Assembly: GCA_944320945.1 (NCBI GenBank)
Contig: CALUJK010000032.1
Location: 1 to 35,662 of the forward strand
DNA: 35,662 nt
From: an uncultured Bacteroides sp.
GTDB lineage: Bacteria > Bacteroidota > Bacteroidia > Bacteroidales > Bacteroidaceae
Direction: 5' to 3'
Shown here: piece by piece, positions 25,248 to 33,934 of the stretch
How positions within the stretch are numbered: the stretch's first letter is position 1
Layout: each line of letters opens with the position of its first letter
Program-made: the position numbers and the translations under genes
Notes under the pieces: model-generated
Told to the model about the DNA's origin: nothing
The model's database searches: none
Seen by the model: the letters and a program-made list of their open reading frames with translations, nothing else

Positions 25248-26165
25248 ATGGAAAAGTTCGACCTACATATCTTAGGGTGTGGCTCAGCCCTACCGACTAC
25301 ACGCCACTTCCCCACTTCGCAAATTATAAATCTGCGCGACAAGCTCTATATGATAGACTGCGGAGAAGGTGCCCAATTACAATTCCGTAAATCACGGCTG
25401 AAGTTCTCCCGCTTAAATCACATTTTCATTTCACACCTGCATGGAGACCATTGTTTTGGACTGCCGGGATTGATTTCCACTTTGAATCTGTTGGGACGTA
25501 CCGCCGAACTGCATATTCATTCGCCCCAAGGATTGGAAGCACAAATGGCACCCATACTTTCATTCTTTAACCGAGAAATGACATTCCGGGTTATTTTCCA
25601 TGAATTTAATACACACACACCGACTTTGGCGTACGAAGATCGTTCACTTACTGTTACCACCATCCCTTTACGTCACCGCATTCCTTGTTGCGGATTTCTC
25701 TTTGCTGAAAAGCCTGGACTCAGCCATATTATACGTGACATGGTAGATTTTTATCAGGTACCTATATATGAACTGAATCGCATCAAAAACGGATCAGACT
25801 ACACAACACCAGATGGAGAGATTATTCCCAATGCCCGTCTCACCCGTCCTGCTGCTCCCCCACGTCGGTACGCATATTGTTCTGACACGTGTTACAAGCC
25901 TGACATCGTAAAACAAATACGTGGTGTAGATCTTTTGTTTCACGAAGCGACCTTTGCCGACGATGCTCACGCCCGTGCTCGCGAAACGTTCCATACCACT
26001 GCTTCGCAAGCAGCCGAAATAGCCCGTGCAGCGCAAGTCAAACAATTGGTCATAGGGCACTTTTCTGCACGCTATGACGATGAAACTATATTATTAAACG
26101 AAGCTACAGCCATTTTTCCAAATACCGTTTTAGGCAGGGAAAACCAATGTTTCTCCATTGGTTAA
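25248..26165 (+). CDS. rnz: Ribonuclease Z
   Basis: RNase Z is the zinc-dependent endonuclease that trims the 3' trailer of tRNA precursors lacking an encoded CCA, such as the tRNA-Ala in this window. The 305-residue chain is a metallo-beta-lactamase fold with SHLHGDHCFGLPG giving H63, H65, D67 and H68, then PLRHRIPCCGF, YCSDTCY and IGHFSARYDD with further metal ligands. The N terminus FDLHILGCGSALPTTRH is conserved in the family, so the start is firm. The ECF sigma gene follows 53 bases later with no terminator, so read-through is possible. Confidence 0.96.
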   Translation: MEKFDLHILGCGSALPTTRHFPTSQIINLRDKLYMIDCGEGAQLQFRKSRLKFSRLNHIFISHLHGDHCFGLPGLISTLNLLGRTAELHIHSPQGLEAQMAPILSFFNREMTFRVIFHEFNTHTPTLAYEDRSLTVTTIPLRHRIPCCGFLFAEKPGLSHIIRDMVDFYQVPIYELNRIKNGSDYTTPDGEIIPNARLTRPAAPPRRYAYCSDTCYKPDIVKQIRGVDLLFHEATFADDAHARARETFHTTASQAAEIARAAQVKQLVIGHFSARYDDETILLNEATAIFPNTVLGRENQCFSIG

Positions 26166-26218
26166 ACCCTCCTCTCTTAAATACATCTAAAAAGCAACAA
26201 GCATGAACAGATATATGT

Positions 26219-26773
26219 ATGAATTCACCATCCAATGAACGCGAAATATTAGCCCTTTTACAAAATCCCGCCACGCAACGGCAAGGATTCGAAAAAATTG
26301 TAACTGCATACGGAGAACAACTCTATTGGCAAATCCGACGCATGGTGCTTTCGCACGAAGATACCAACGACCTGCTTCAAAATACATTCATCAAAGCATG
26401 GACCAACATCGACTATTTCCGTGGTGATGCCAAACTATCCACATGGCTTTATCGTATTGCTTTAAATGAGTGTCTCACGTTCCTCAACAAACAACGGGCA
26501 TCAGCAACTATCTCCATAGATGACCCGGAAGCAGATATCGTCCAGAAATTAGAAAGTGATCCTTACTTTGCAGGTGACCGGGCACAATACCTACTCCAAC
26601 AGGCTTTGCATACTCTACCGGAAAAGCAACGTATAGTATTTAATCTGAAATACTATCAGGACATGAAATACGAAGAAATGTCCGAGATATTCGGCACCTC
26701 AGTCGGAGCACTCAAGGCATCATACCACCACGCCGTGAAGAAAATAGAAAAATTTTTATCGGATGCCGATTAA
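26219..26773 (+). CDS. ECF sigma factor (RpoE-like)
   Basis: This 184-residue ECF sigma factor has region 2 with YWQIRRMVLSHEDTNDLLQN, FIKAWTNIDYFRGDAKLSTW and LYRIALNECLTFLNK, a variable linker, and region 4 with LPEKQRIVFNLKYYQDMKYEEMSEIF and GALKASYHHAVKKIEKFL. It begins at ATG 26219; two nearby ATGs (26203, 26215) are in other frames. A 122-residue TM protein and a Spy-like periplasmic protein follow on the same strand. The set looks like a self-contained envelope stress circuit. An EcfO/Reo-like pair of B. fragilis is a possible relative, not verified. Confidence 0.93.
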   Translation: MNSPSNEREILALLQNPATQRQGFEKIVTAYGEQLYWQIRRMVLSHEDTNDLLQNTFIKAWTNIDYFRGDAKLSTWLYRIALNECLTFLNKQRASATISIDDPEADIVQKLESDPYFAGDRAQYLLQQALHTLPEKQRIVFNLKYYQDMKYEEMSEIFGTSVGALKASYHHAVKKIEKFLSDAD

Positions 26774-26808
26774 ACCTTAACAGTAAAATGCAATCTAATT
26801 TCATAGAG

Positions 26809-26815
26809 AAAGGAG
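26809..26815 (+). promoter_or_regulatory. Strong Shine-Dalgarno (AAAGGAG)
   Basis: AAAGGAG lies 9 bases before the ATG at 26825. Most genes here have no clear Shine-Dalgarno, so this suggests efficient independent translation of the presumed anti-sigma factor. Confidence 0.6.
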
Positions 26816-26824
26816 ACAAAACGT

Positions 26825-27193
26825 ATGAAAGAAGAAGACAATATTCTCAGACAAGTTGGGACAGAAAATCCTTTCCGTGTCCCTGAAGGCTATTTCGAGC
26901 ATCTCACATCAGATATAATGAGTCGTCTGCCCGAAAAAGAAAGCGTGATGCCCCCTACACGTCCTGTATCTTTATGGGATAAGATAAAGCCTTGGATATA
27001 TATGGCAGCCATGTTTGTCGGAGCCGCACTCATCATTCGCGTAGCATCTACTGGCCATACTCCTGCAGATACAGTATCAGATGAAATGGACCAAGAAATG
27101 GAATACATCCACATGGCCATGGATAACACCATGCTGGATGATTATTCACTTTACGTATATCTGACAGAATCCGTTGACGAGGAAACTAAATAA
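26825..27193 (+). CDS. Small single-pass protein, probable anti-sigma factor
   Basis: This 122-residue protein has a cytoplasmic N-terminal part with NPFRVPEGYFEHLTSDIMSRLP (residues about 16-37), a pattern I know as recurrent in Bacteroidetes proteins encoded after ECF sigma genes. One transmembrane helix lies at about 55-76 (IKPWIYMAAMFVGAALIIRV). The rest is acidic and would face the periplasm (SDEMDQEMEYIHMAM). The topology is that of an anti-sigma factor, though no zinc-binding ZAS motif is present. The position between the sigma gene and a Spy-like gene supports this role; direct evidence is lacking. Confidence 0.7.
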   Translation: MKEEDNILRQVGTENPFRVPEGYFEHLTSDIMSRLPEKESVMPPTRPVSLWDKIKPWIYMAAMFVGAALIIRVASTGHTPADTVSDEMDQEMEYIHMAMDNTMLDDYSLYVYLTESVDEETK

Positions 27194-27221
27194 ATGACCT
27201 TTTTTTGAAGAAACAAATCAC

Positions 27222-27668
27222 ATGAAAAAACTGATTATTCTATTAAATATGGTGATGCTTAGCATCGGTACACAACTTCAAGCGGCCGATAACTCCCAGC
27301 AACGCATGAACAAAGAAGAATTCCGTGCTAAACAACAAGCATTCATTACCGAAAAAGCCAAACTAACCCGCGAAGAGGCAAATAAATTTTTCCCTATCTA
27401 CTTTGAATTACAAGACAAAAAGAAGATATTGAACGACGAAGCTTGGCAACTAATGCGAAAAGGGCGGGAAGAAAAAACAACCGAAGCACAATACGAAGAG
27501 ATATTGGAAGGTGTATATAAATCACGTCTTTCATCAGCCCAATTAGAACAAACCTATTTGGAAAAATTCAAGAAAATTCTCTCATGTAAAAAAATATTTT
27601 TGGTACAACGTGCTGAAATGCGTTTTCATCGGGAATTACTTAGAGACATGAAACCAAAAAAGAAATAA
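27222..27668 (+). CDS. Spy/CpxP-like periplasmic helical protein
   Basis: This 148-residue protein has a signal peptide (MKKLIILLNMVMLSIGTQLQ, cleavage near AADN). The mature chain is almost wholly helical and charged, with EFRAKQQAFITEKAKLTREE, FFPIYFELQDKKKILNDEAW and a C-terminal basic helix. The LTREEANKFFPIYFEL unit recalls the LTxxQ-type repeats of Spy/CpxP chaperones, which report envelope stress. It lies 28 bases after the presumed anti-sigma gene. A chaperone or stress-sensor role is inferred from shape and context. Confidence 0.7.
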   Translation: MKKLIILLNMVMLSIGTQLQAADNSQQRMNKEEFRAKQQAFITEKAKLTREEANKFFPIYFELQDKKKILNDEAWQLMRKGREEKTTEAQYEEILEGVYKSRLSSAQLEQTYLEKFKKILSCKKIFLVQRAEMRFHRELLRDMKPKKK

Positions 27669-27724
27669 ATGCAAACGGAATACATAGCATAGGTTGGTAA
27701 AAAGGTACATTTCAGATGCAAAAG

Positions 27725-27757
27725 ATGGCGGATAAGCAACTATGCTTCATCCGCCAT
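27725..27757 (+). terminator. Long hairpin between convergent genes
   Basis: Arms ATGGCGGAT-AAGCA and TGCTT-c-ATCCGCCAT form a 14-bp stem with one bulged base and the 4-base loop ACTA. The bases after it on the + strand are T-rich (TTCCACTTTTCATTT). It lies between the Spy-like gene and the convergent mazG, so it may serve both. Confidence 0.75.
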
Positions 27758-27789
27758 TTCCACTTTTCATTTCTCTGAAATTCAGGCTA

Positions 27790-28587
27790 TTACAACCCCT
27801 TTTCTTTAGCTTCATTCCAAATGTTATCCATCTCAGCCAATGTCATGTCACGCAAATCACGTCCTTGTTTCAATGTATGCCCTTCCAAATAATTGAAACG
27901 ACGAATGAATTTCTGATTAGTATGTTCCAATGCATTGTCCGGATTGATTTTATAAAGACGTGCAGCGTTTATTAAACTAAATAACACATCGCCAAACTCC
28001 TGTTCAGCCTTTTCATGGTCCATGTTTGCCACTTCGGCCTGAAACTCACAGATTTCTTCTTTCACCTTATCCCAAACTTGTTCGCGTTCTTCCCAATCAA
28101 ATCCCACAGCACGCGCCTTGTCCTGAATACGATATGCCTTAATGAGCGTAGGCAGAGCAGCAGGCACTCCGCTCAACACAGATTTGTTTCCACCTTTCTC
28201 TTTTAATTTCAATTGCTCCCAATTCTGCACAACCTGACCGGCAGTATCTGCTTTTTTATCACCGAACACATGTGGATGACGGTATATTAACTTCTCACAC
28301 AGACAATCACACACATCTTTTATATCAAAATCTCCCGTTTCACTCCCAATCTTGGCATAAAATGCTACGTGCAATAACACATCGCCCAGTTCTTTACAAA
28401 TATCCTTTTTATCATCACGCATCAAAGCATCACATAATTCGTAAGTTTCTTCAATAGTATTGGGGCGCAGACTTTCATTTGTTTGCTTACGATCCCACGG
28501 ACATTTCTCGCGCAATTCGTCGAGGATATCAAGAAAGCGTCCGAAGGCTTCCATTTGTTCTTGTCTTGAATGTTGCATATTTTTCAC
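27790..28587 (-). CDS. mazG: Nucleoside triphosphate pyrophosphohydrolase MazG
   Basis: MazG hydrolyses nucleoside triphosphates to monophosphates and pyrophosphate, helping clear abnormal nucleotides and influencing the stringent response. The 265-residue protein has two MazG domains. The first has LREKCPWDRKQTNESLRPN, EETYELCDALM and DICKELGDVLLHVAFYAKI. The second has KVKEEICEFQAEV and EFGDVLFSLINAARL, with the EExxE...ExxD metal-binding pattern in each. ATG 28578 is a possible start 9 bases downstream. The - strand box TACCTTTG at 28603-28610 gives a leader of only about 10-20 bases. Confidence 0.95.
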   Translation of the reverse strand: MKNMQHSRQEQMEAFGRFLDILDELREKCPWDRKQTNESLRPNTIEETYELCDALMRDDKKDICKELGDVLLHVAFYAKIGSETGDFDIKDVCDCLCEKLIYRHPHVFGDKKADTAGQVVQNWEQLKLKEKGGNKSVLSGVPAALPTLIKAYRIQDKARAVGFDWEEREQVWDKVKEEICEFQAEVANMDHEKAEQEFGDVLFSLINAARLYKINPDNALEHTNQKFIRRFNYLEGHTLKQGRDLRDMTLAEMDNIWNEAKEKGL

Positions 28588-28602
28588 ATTTAATTATCCA
28601 TG

Positions 28603-28610
28603 CAAAGGTA
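28603..28610 (-). promoter_or_regulatory. -7 box of mazG (TACCTTTG on - strand)
   Basis: The - strand reads TACCTTTG, an exact TAnnTTTG match, 16 bases upstream of the mazG ATG at 28587. Confidence 0.55.
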
Positions 28611-28915
28611 GAAAATTTACCCATTTATAACATGAGTTCTACATAAAATTATCCCACATATCTCGGTAGTAGCGACATACATATATGGCTATTATCGAAA
28701 AAGGCATAGAATACATCTTCCAACTTATATTAGATACATTATCTATAGCACAACTTGCTTGATTTTCCAAATCAATCTCTCATACGTAAAAGTTATCTTT
28801 TCTTATAATTCTGTACAATAAAATACTACCTTTGTACGAATTTAAACATCATTTGTAGTGATATTGATTACTTTTGTAACCAATAAAATTAATAGTGACT
28901 CTTATTTTTAATAGC
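28611..28915 (+). promoter_or_regulatory. Promoter region of the SusC/SusD locus
   Basis: This AT-rich stretch of about 300 bases carries no gene. Two TAnnTTTG boxes are visible: TACCTTTG at 28827-28834 and TACTTTTG at 28869-28876. An inverted repeat GTACAA (28813-28818) and TTGTAC (28832-28837) overlaps the first box and could bind a regulator. Nothing else is recognisable between 28620 and 28800. Confidence 0.5.
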
Positions 28916-31900
28916 ATGAAAAGAAAAATACCTATCAAACTGCTACGGGTACATACATGCCTGTTTTTTATATTATTATTTTGTATAACTCAAGTACAAG
29001 CGCAAATCAAGATTACGGGTACAGTTACAGACGAAAGTAAAGAGACTATTATTGGTGCCAACGTAATAATAAAAGAAGCTCCAACCACAGGTACTATCAC
29101 AGATATGAATGGTAAGTACACCATTACCGTTCCCAACAATAAAGCTACTTTAGTCTTTTCTTTTATTGGTTATGCCACCCAAGAAGTTACTGTGGGCAAA
29201 AATACAGTGATTGATGTAGTGCTGAAGGAAGATGGCGTTATGCTTAACGAAGTCGTTGCCATCGGATATGCCACGGTAAAGAAAAGCGACTTAACCGGTT
29301 CGGTAGCCCAAGTGGATATGGACGACTTGACCAAAGCCACCGTATCATCATTCGATCAAGCATTAGGGGGACGCATTGCCGGTGTACAAGTGGTCAATAG
29401 TTCCGGACAACCAGGTGCCAGTGCCAATATTGTCATCCGCGGAAGTAATACCATCTCTGATTCTTCCGACGGCTCTCCTCTATACGTCATCGACGGTTTT
29501 GCTACCGATGACCCAAATGCTGCTGCCTATAATCCGAATGACATCGAAAGTATCGACGTATTGAAAGACGCATCAGCCACTGCCATTTACGGTGCACGTG
29601 GTGCAAACGGTGTTATCATCATCAACACGAAACGTGGTGCAGAAAGTGCTCCTCGCGTGACTTATGACGGGTATTTCACTTGGCAAATGAAACCTAAATT
29701 CCTCGACATTATGACCGGCAAGGAATTTGTAGCCTTGCAGCAGGAGATGCTTACTGAGAACGAATTGGAAGATACCTATTTTGGATATAGTGAGCTATTA
29801 GGACGTAACCGTACTTTGGAAGATTATGACAATATACCTTACTACAACTGGCAGGAAGAAGTATTCGAAGGTGCTCCCATGACTAGCCACCACGTGGCAC
29901 TGAGCGGAGGAAGCAAAAACACCCGTTACAGTTCCAGCATCTCCTATTTGAATCAACAAGGTGTGTTAATACGTTCTTCGTACGAAAGTCTTAAAGCCCG
30001 CCTTACGCTGGATCAGCAAATCACAAAATCGGTAAAATTTGGTGCTACGCTAAATTATGCCAACAACATGTCCAAAGGTTCGTCTCCTTCGCAAAGCGGA
30101 GGAGGTACCGCACAATATTTCCTCTACCAAGTGCTAGCCTACCGCCCTGTAGGATACAATGAAAACGATGACCTTATCGACAATATGGTTGACGAAAGCG
30201 GCAATTACCCCTACAACCCCCTCAAAACCATCCAAAACCAAATGGATGAAACGTTGTCGCGTCAACTGAACCTTAACACTTATCTGAATTGGGACATCAT
30301 CAAGAACCTGACTTTCCGAGCTACTTTCTCTTACAGCCTGCGTCAGGACAGACGTGAACAATTCAACAACTCTGATACGTATCTGGGCGACCCCCAATAC
30401 TCTGCCAACGCAGTAAACGGCCAGTTCAGTATCAGAGAATGGAACGGGTGGTCCAACGAATACACCCTGACCCATAAACAGCGCTTCGGGCAACACAGTC
30501 TGACAAGCATGTTGGGAGCTTCCCTATCAAGTCAGTCCATTTCTGTACTGGGTGCGCAAGCCGTACAGATTCCATGGGAAGACTTGGGATTCTGGGGAAT
30601 CGACAGTGGTACGCCACGCTCCATTACGGCTACCAATGTCAAAAACAACATGATGTCCTATTTTGCCCGATTCAACTACGATTGGCGTTCACGCTATTTA
30701 GTAACTGCCACGATCCGCGCCGATGGTTCTTCTCGCTTCCCTTACCACAAATGGGGATATTTCCCATCCGCATCGTTTGCCTGGCGTTTATCTGATGAGC
30801 CTTGGCTGCACTTGCAAGACACATTCGTTTCCAATCTGAAGTTACGTGTCGGTTGGGGTGCCACGGGTAACAACCGTACCCAGTACAACTATCCTTCGCA
30901 ACAGCTCTATTCTACTGACCAGAATTACGCATTCAACGGCAGTTTGCAATCAGCTGTCTATCTCAGTCAAATAGCCAACCGCGATTTGAAGTGGGAAACG
31001 ACTTACCAAACTAACATTGGTTTGGATATCGGTCTTTTCAACAACCGGGTGACTGCCGAAATCGATATTTATAATAAGGATACCAGAGACCTGCTGCTGT
31101 ATGCAGACACGCCACCTTCCATCGGTTTCTCGTCTGTCCAACAGAACATTGGCAGCATCAACAACAAAGGTTTAGAAATTTCACTCAACACCGTCAACTT
31201 CGACGGCGGAAAAGGACGCTTCAAGTGGACAACCAATTTCAACATCGCGTTCAACAAGAACGAGATTACCGGTTTGGCCAATGGGCAGGAAAGTTTACTA
31301 GTCAGCTTAAGCAGCCCCAACGTGACAAACCCCTACATCTGTAAAGTAGGCCATCCGCTTTCCGAAATGTACGGCTACGTGTACGATGGCGTTTATCAAT
31401 ACGAAGACTTCAACGAGATAGCTCCCGATGTATTCGTATTAAAGCCCGAAATCCCAAACAATACGCAAGACCGCAGTCAAATACAGCCGGGCGATATGAA
31501 ACTGAAAGACATCAACGGCGACGGTCAAGTGACGTCCGAAGACCAAACCATCATCGGCCACGGTCTGCCTATCCACACCGGAGGTTTCACCAACAACCTC
31601 GAGTGGAAAAATTTCGACCTGAGCGTTTTCTTCCAATGGTCCTACGGTAACGATGTCATCAACTACAACCGTGTCCGTTTGGAAAGCTTGGAAGGACGGC
31701 ACGTCAACCAACTCAGCTCGGCAGCCAACCACTGGACGCCGCGCGTGGACAATGGCGACGGCACTTATACAGCCGGTAATTACACCAACTATCTGCCAGC
31801 GGTGGGACGCAAGCTGACCAACATCAACACCAGCCGCGAAGTGGAAGACGCTTCTTTCCTACGCTTAAAGACTATCCAGTTGGGATACAATTTCCCTACC

Positions 31901-32092
31901 AAGATGCTGAGGAACCTCAAGATTCGTTCGCTGCGTGTATATTTCACGGCACAAGACCTGTGGACTCTCACCGGCTATACCGGTTATGACCCGGAAGTGT
32001 CTACCCGCAACTCGGCCATGACGCGAGGCTTCGACTACTCGTCCTATCCAAAGACCACCTCGTTTACGTTCGGAGTCAAATTAGGAATTTAA
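28916..32092 (+). CDS. SusC/RagA-family TonB-linked outer-membrane transporter
   Basis: This 1058-residue protein is the outer-membrane channel of a polysaccharide utilisation locus. I use ATG 28916; an in-frame GTG at 28895 is less likely. The signal peptide ends near VQAQ. Residues about 32-104 form a carboxypeptidase-D-like regulatory domain (ITGTVTDESKETIIGANVII). VVAIGYATVKKSDLTGSV at about 113-130 is the SusC signature before the plug, which contains IRGSNTISD and LKDASATAIYGARGANGVI. The rest is a TonB-type barrel ending FTFGVKLGI. It imports oligosaccharides together with the SusD protein encoded 22 bases downstream. The substrate cannot be told from sequence. Confidence 0.96.
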   Translation: MKRKIPIKLLRVHTCLFFILLFCITQVQAQIKITGTVTDESKETIIGANVIIKEAPTTGTITDMNGKYTITVPNNKATLVFSFIGYATQEVTVGKNTVIDVVLKEDGVMLNEVVAIGYATVKKSDLTGSVAQVDMDDLTKATVSSFDQALGGRIAGVQVVNSSGQPGASANIVIRGSNTISDSSDGSPLYVIDGFATDDPNAAAYNPNDIESIDVLKDASATAIYGARGANGVIIINTKRGAESAPRVTYDGYFTWQMKPKFLDIMTGKEFVALQQEMLTENELEDTYFGYSELLGRNRTLEDYDNIPYYNWQEEVFEGAPMTSHHVALSGGSKNTRYSSSISYLNQQGVLIRSSYESLKARLTLDQQITKSVKFGATLNYANNMSKGSSPSQSGGGTAQYFLYQVLAYRPVGYNENDDLIDNMVDESGNYPYNPLKTIQNQMDETLSRQLNLNTYLNWDIIKNLTFRATFSYSLRQDRREQFNNSDTYLGDPQYSANAVNGQFSIREWNGWSNEYTLTHKQRFGQHSLTSMLGASLSSQSISVLGAQAVQIPWEDLGFWGIDSGTPRSITATNVKNNMMSYFARFNYDWRSRYLVTATIRADGSSRFPYHKWGYFPSASFAWRLSDEPWLHLQDTFVSNLKLRVGWGATGNNRTQYNYPSQQLYSTDQNYAFNGSLQSAVYLSQIANRDLKWETTYQTNIGLDIGLFNNRVTAEIDIYNKDTRDLLLYADTPPSIGFSSVQQNIGSINNKGLEISLNTVNFDGGKGRFKWTTNFNIAFNKNEITGLANGQESLLVSLSSPNVTNPYICKVGHPLSEMYGYVYDGVYQYEDFNEIAPDVFVLKPEIPNNTQDRSQIQPGDMKLKDINGDGQVTSEDQTIIGHGLPIHTGGFTNNLEWKNFDLSVFFQWSYGNDVINYNRVRLESLEGRHVNQLSSAANHWTPRVDNGDGTYTAGNYTNYLPAVGRKLTNINTSREVEDASFLRLKTIQLGYNFPTKMLRNLKIRSLRVYFTAQDLWTLTGYTGYDPEVSTRNSAMTRGFDYSSYPKTTSFTFGVKLGI

Positions 32093-32114
32093 AAACCGAT
32101 AAACAGATACTGAT

Positions 32115-33911
32115 ATGAAAAAACTGATATATACTTTATTATTAATGGCAAGTGTTTCCGCGTGTAACTTCCTCGACACTCCGGTGTACGACGAATTGGA
32201 CGAAGAAACCATCTACCACGATGAAACTACCTGCATGTCCGGTCTAGCCGGTATTTACGACATATTGGGCAACAGTGCCGTCTATGGGCAAAACCTTTGG
32301 GGCGACTTGGATGCCGGAACCGACATCATGGTCTACAACCGCAGTTATGGCATGGACTACCAATACGTCAGCCTCTATAACTATAACAATACCGACTCCT
32401 ACGTCACCGATACATGGGAAGCCCTTTACACCGGCATCAACCGCGCCAACGACTATATCGACATTCTGGAACGGCGCACCGACGACGATTGCGGCGGCGC
32501 CGAACAGAAAGCCATGTATATTGGTGAAGCCAAAGCCCTCCGTGCTTTGTTCTACATGAATCTAGTAGCCTATTGGGGCGAAGTTCCCTTGCGCTTGACC
32601 CCTACCAAGGACCTCTCCAGCCAGTTGCTGGAACGGTCATCACAAGCCGACATCTACGCGCAAATCATCCAAGACCTGAAGGATGCCGAAGAGGGATGCC
32701 TGCCCGCCGACGAGCTGAACGCGCCAGGACGCATCTCACAAACCACCGCCCAAGCCTTGCTGGCACGCGCTTATCTGTGGCAATCGGGTTATCCGGTCTA
32801 TGCAAACACATGGAACGAGGCATTGACTTACGCCCGCAAGGTGCGCGACAGTGGATTGCACCAGCTGAACTATACCCCCACCTCCATCACTACCAGCATG
32901 CCTGAATATACGATTGGCACCGGAAACAGTTCCACAAGTGAAGATTGCAAAGACCGCAGCTACTACACCAACGAGAACTCTCCGGCCAACGGCTACTGCT
33001 CGCTCTTCATCAACATGTGTTCCAACCTCTACGACACATCAGCCCGCGAAAGCATGTTCGAAGTTGAGTTCTACGGCAACGGTTTGGATCAAAGCAACGA
33101 ATCGGGCAAAGTCGGCTTGTACAACGGCATACAGAACAGCATCACCACCGATGAGGACCAGCCTTTTGCTTACGCTTGGTACGATGCCACCAAGATTCTA
33201 GTCCGCTTGTACAACAAACTGGTCAACGATCCCACCACGGTAGAAGAGGCTGCCGAAGTGGGCGACCGTGATGCTCGCAAGTGGTGGAACGTCAGCGACT
33301 ATACATTTGACACTTCTTCCGGCAGTGCTGTAAAGACGTTACGTACCAACTACCGGCAAAGACAAATCGAGTTTCTCAGTACAGGTATGAACAACGTCTT
33401 TCCCGGCAAATGGCGTGCCGAGTACGATCCCATCCGCCCGTGGGCGCGTAATAACGGCTCCATCAATTTCCCTGTCATGCGCTACTCTGACGTGCTGCTC
33501 ATGATTGCCGAAGCTTCCAATGAAATAGACGGCCCCACGCAAGAGGCCATCGACGCCATCAACGAAGTACGTGAACGGGCCGGAGCAATTTCCATGAGCC
33601 TGAACGACTTCCCCGACCAAGCCACGCTGCGCCAGTTCATCTTCGAGGAACGCACCCGCGAACTCTGCTTCGAGGTGCCCCGTCACATGGAACTGCGCCG
33701 CATGGGACGTGATTTCTTCTTCACCCGCATCCGCATGTTGCAGGACCAATCCCTGTACATTTCAAACCAATCGAGTAGCACCATCGGATACCCGACGGAC
33801 AACGTACGCTCTGTACCGGCGCGCAACCTCAGCGAACGGCATATCTACCTGCCCATCCCGCAAAGCGAACTGAACGTAAACACCATCTGCGGACAAAACG
33901 AAGGCTGGTAA
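32115..33911 (+). CDS. SusD/RagB-family surface lipoprotein
   Basis: This 598-residue protein is the lid and glycan-binding partner of the SusC channel. The lipoprotein signal ends at C17 (LLMASVSAC), followed by NFLDTPVYDE, typical of SusD. TPR-like helical parts include LGNSAVYGQNLW, EALYTGINRANDYIDILE and YIGEAKALRALFYMNLVAYW. The C-terminal SusD domain has VMRYSDVLLMIAEASNEI, AIDAINEVRERAG and FIFEERTRELCFEVPRHMEL. The pair arrangement with SusC is standard. It is 23 to 35 bases before the next lipoprotein gene. Confidence 0.96.
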   Translation: MKKLIYTLLLMASVSACNFLDTPVYDELDEETIYHDETTCMSGLAGIYDILGNSAVYGQNLWGDLDAGTDIMVYNRSYGMDYQYVSLYNYNNTDSYVTDTWEALYTGINRANDYIDILERRTDDDCGGAEQKAMYIGEAKALRALFYMNLVAYWGEVPLRLTPTKDLSSQLLERSSQADIYAQIIQDLKDAEEGCLPADELNAPGRISQTTAQALLARAYLWQSGYPVYANTWNEALTYARKVRDSGLHQLNYTPTSITTSMPEYTIGTGNSSTSEDCKDRSYYTNENSPANGYCSLFINMCSNLYDTSARESMFEVEFYGNGLDQSNESGKVGLYNGIQNSITTDEDQPFAYAWYDATKILVRLYNKLVNDPTTVEEAAEVGDRDARKWWNVSDYTFDTSSGSAVKTLRTNYRQRQIEFLSTGMNNVFPGKWRAEYDPIRPWARNNGSINFPVMRYSDVLLMIAEASNEIDGPTQEAIDAINEVRERAGAISMSLNDFPDQATLRQFIFEERTRELCFEVPRHMELRRMGRDFFFTRIRMLQDQSLYISNQSSSTIGYPTDNVRSVPARNLSERHIYLPIPQSELNVNTICGQNEGW

Positions 33912-33934
33912 CACCATAACCCTAACAACTCCAA

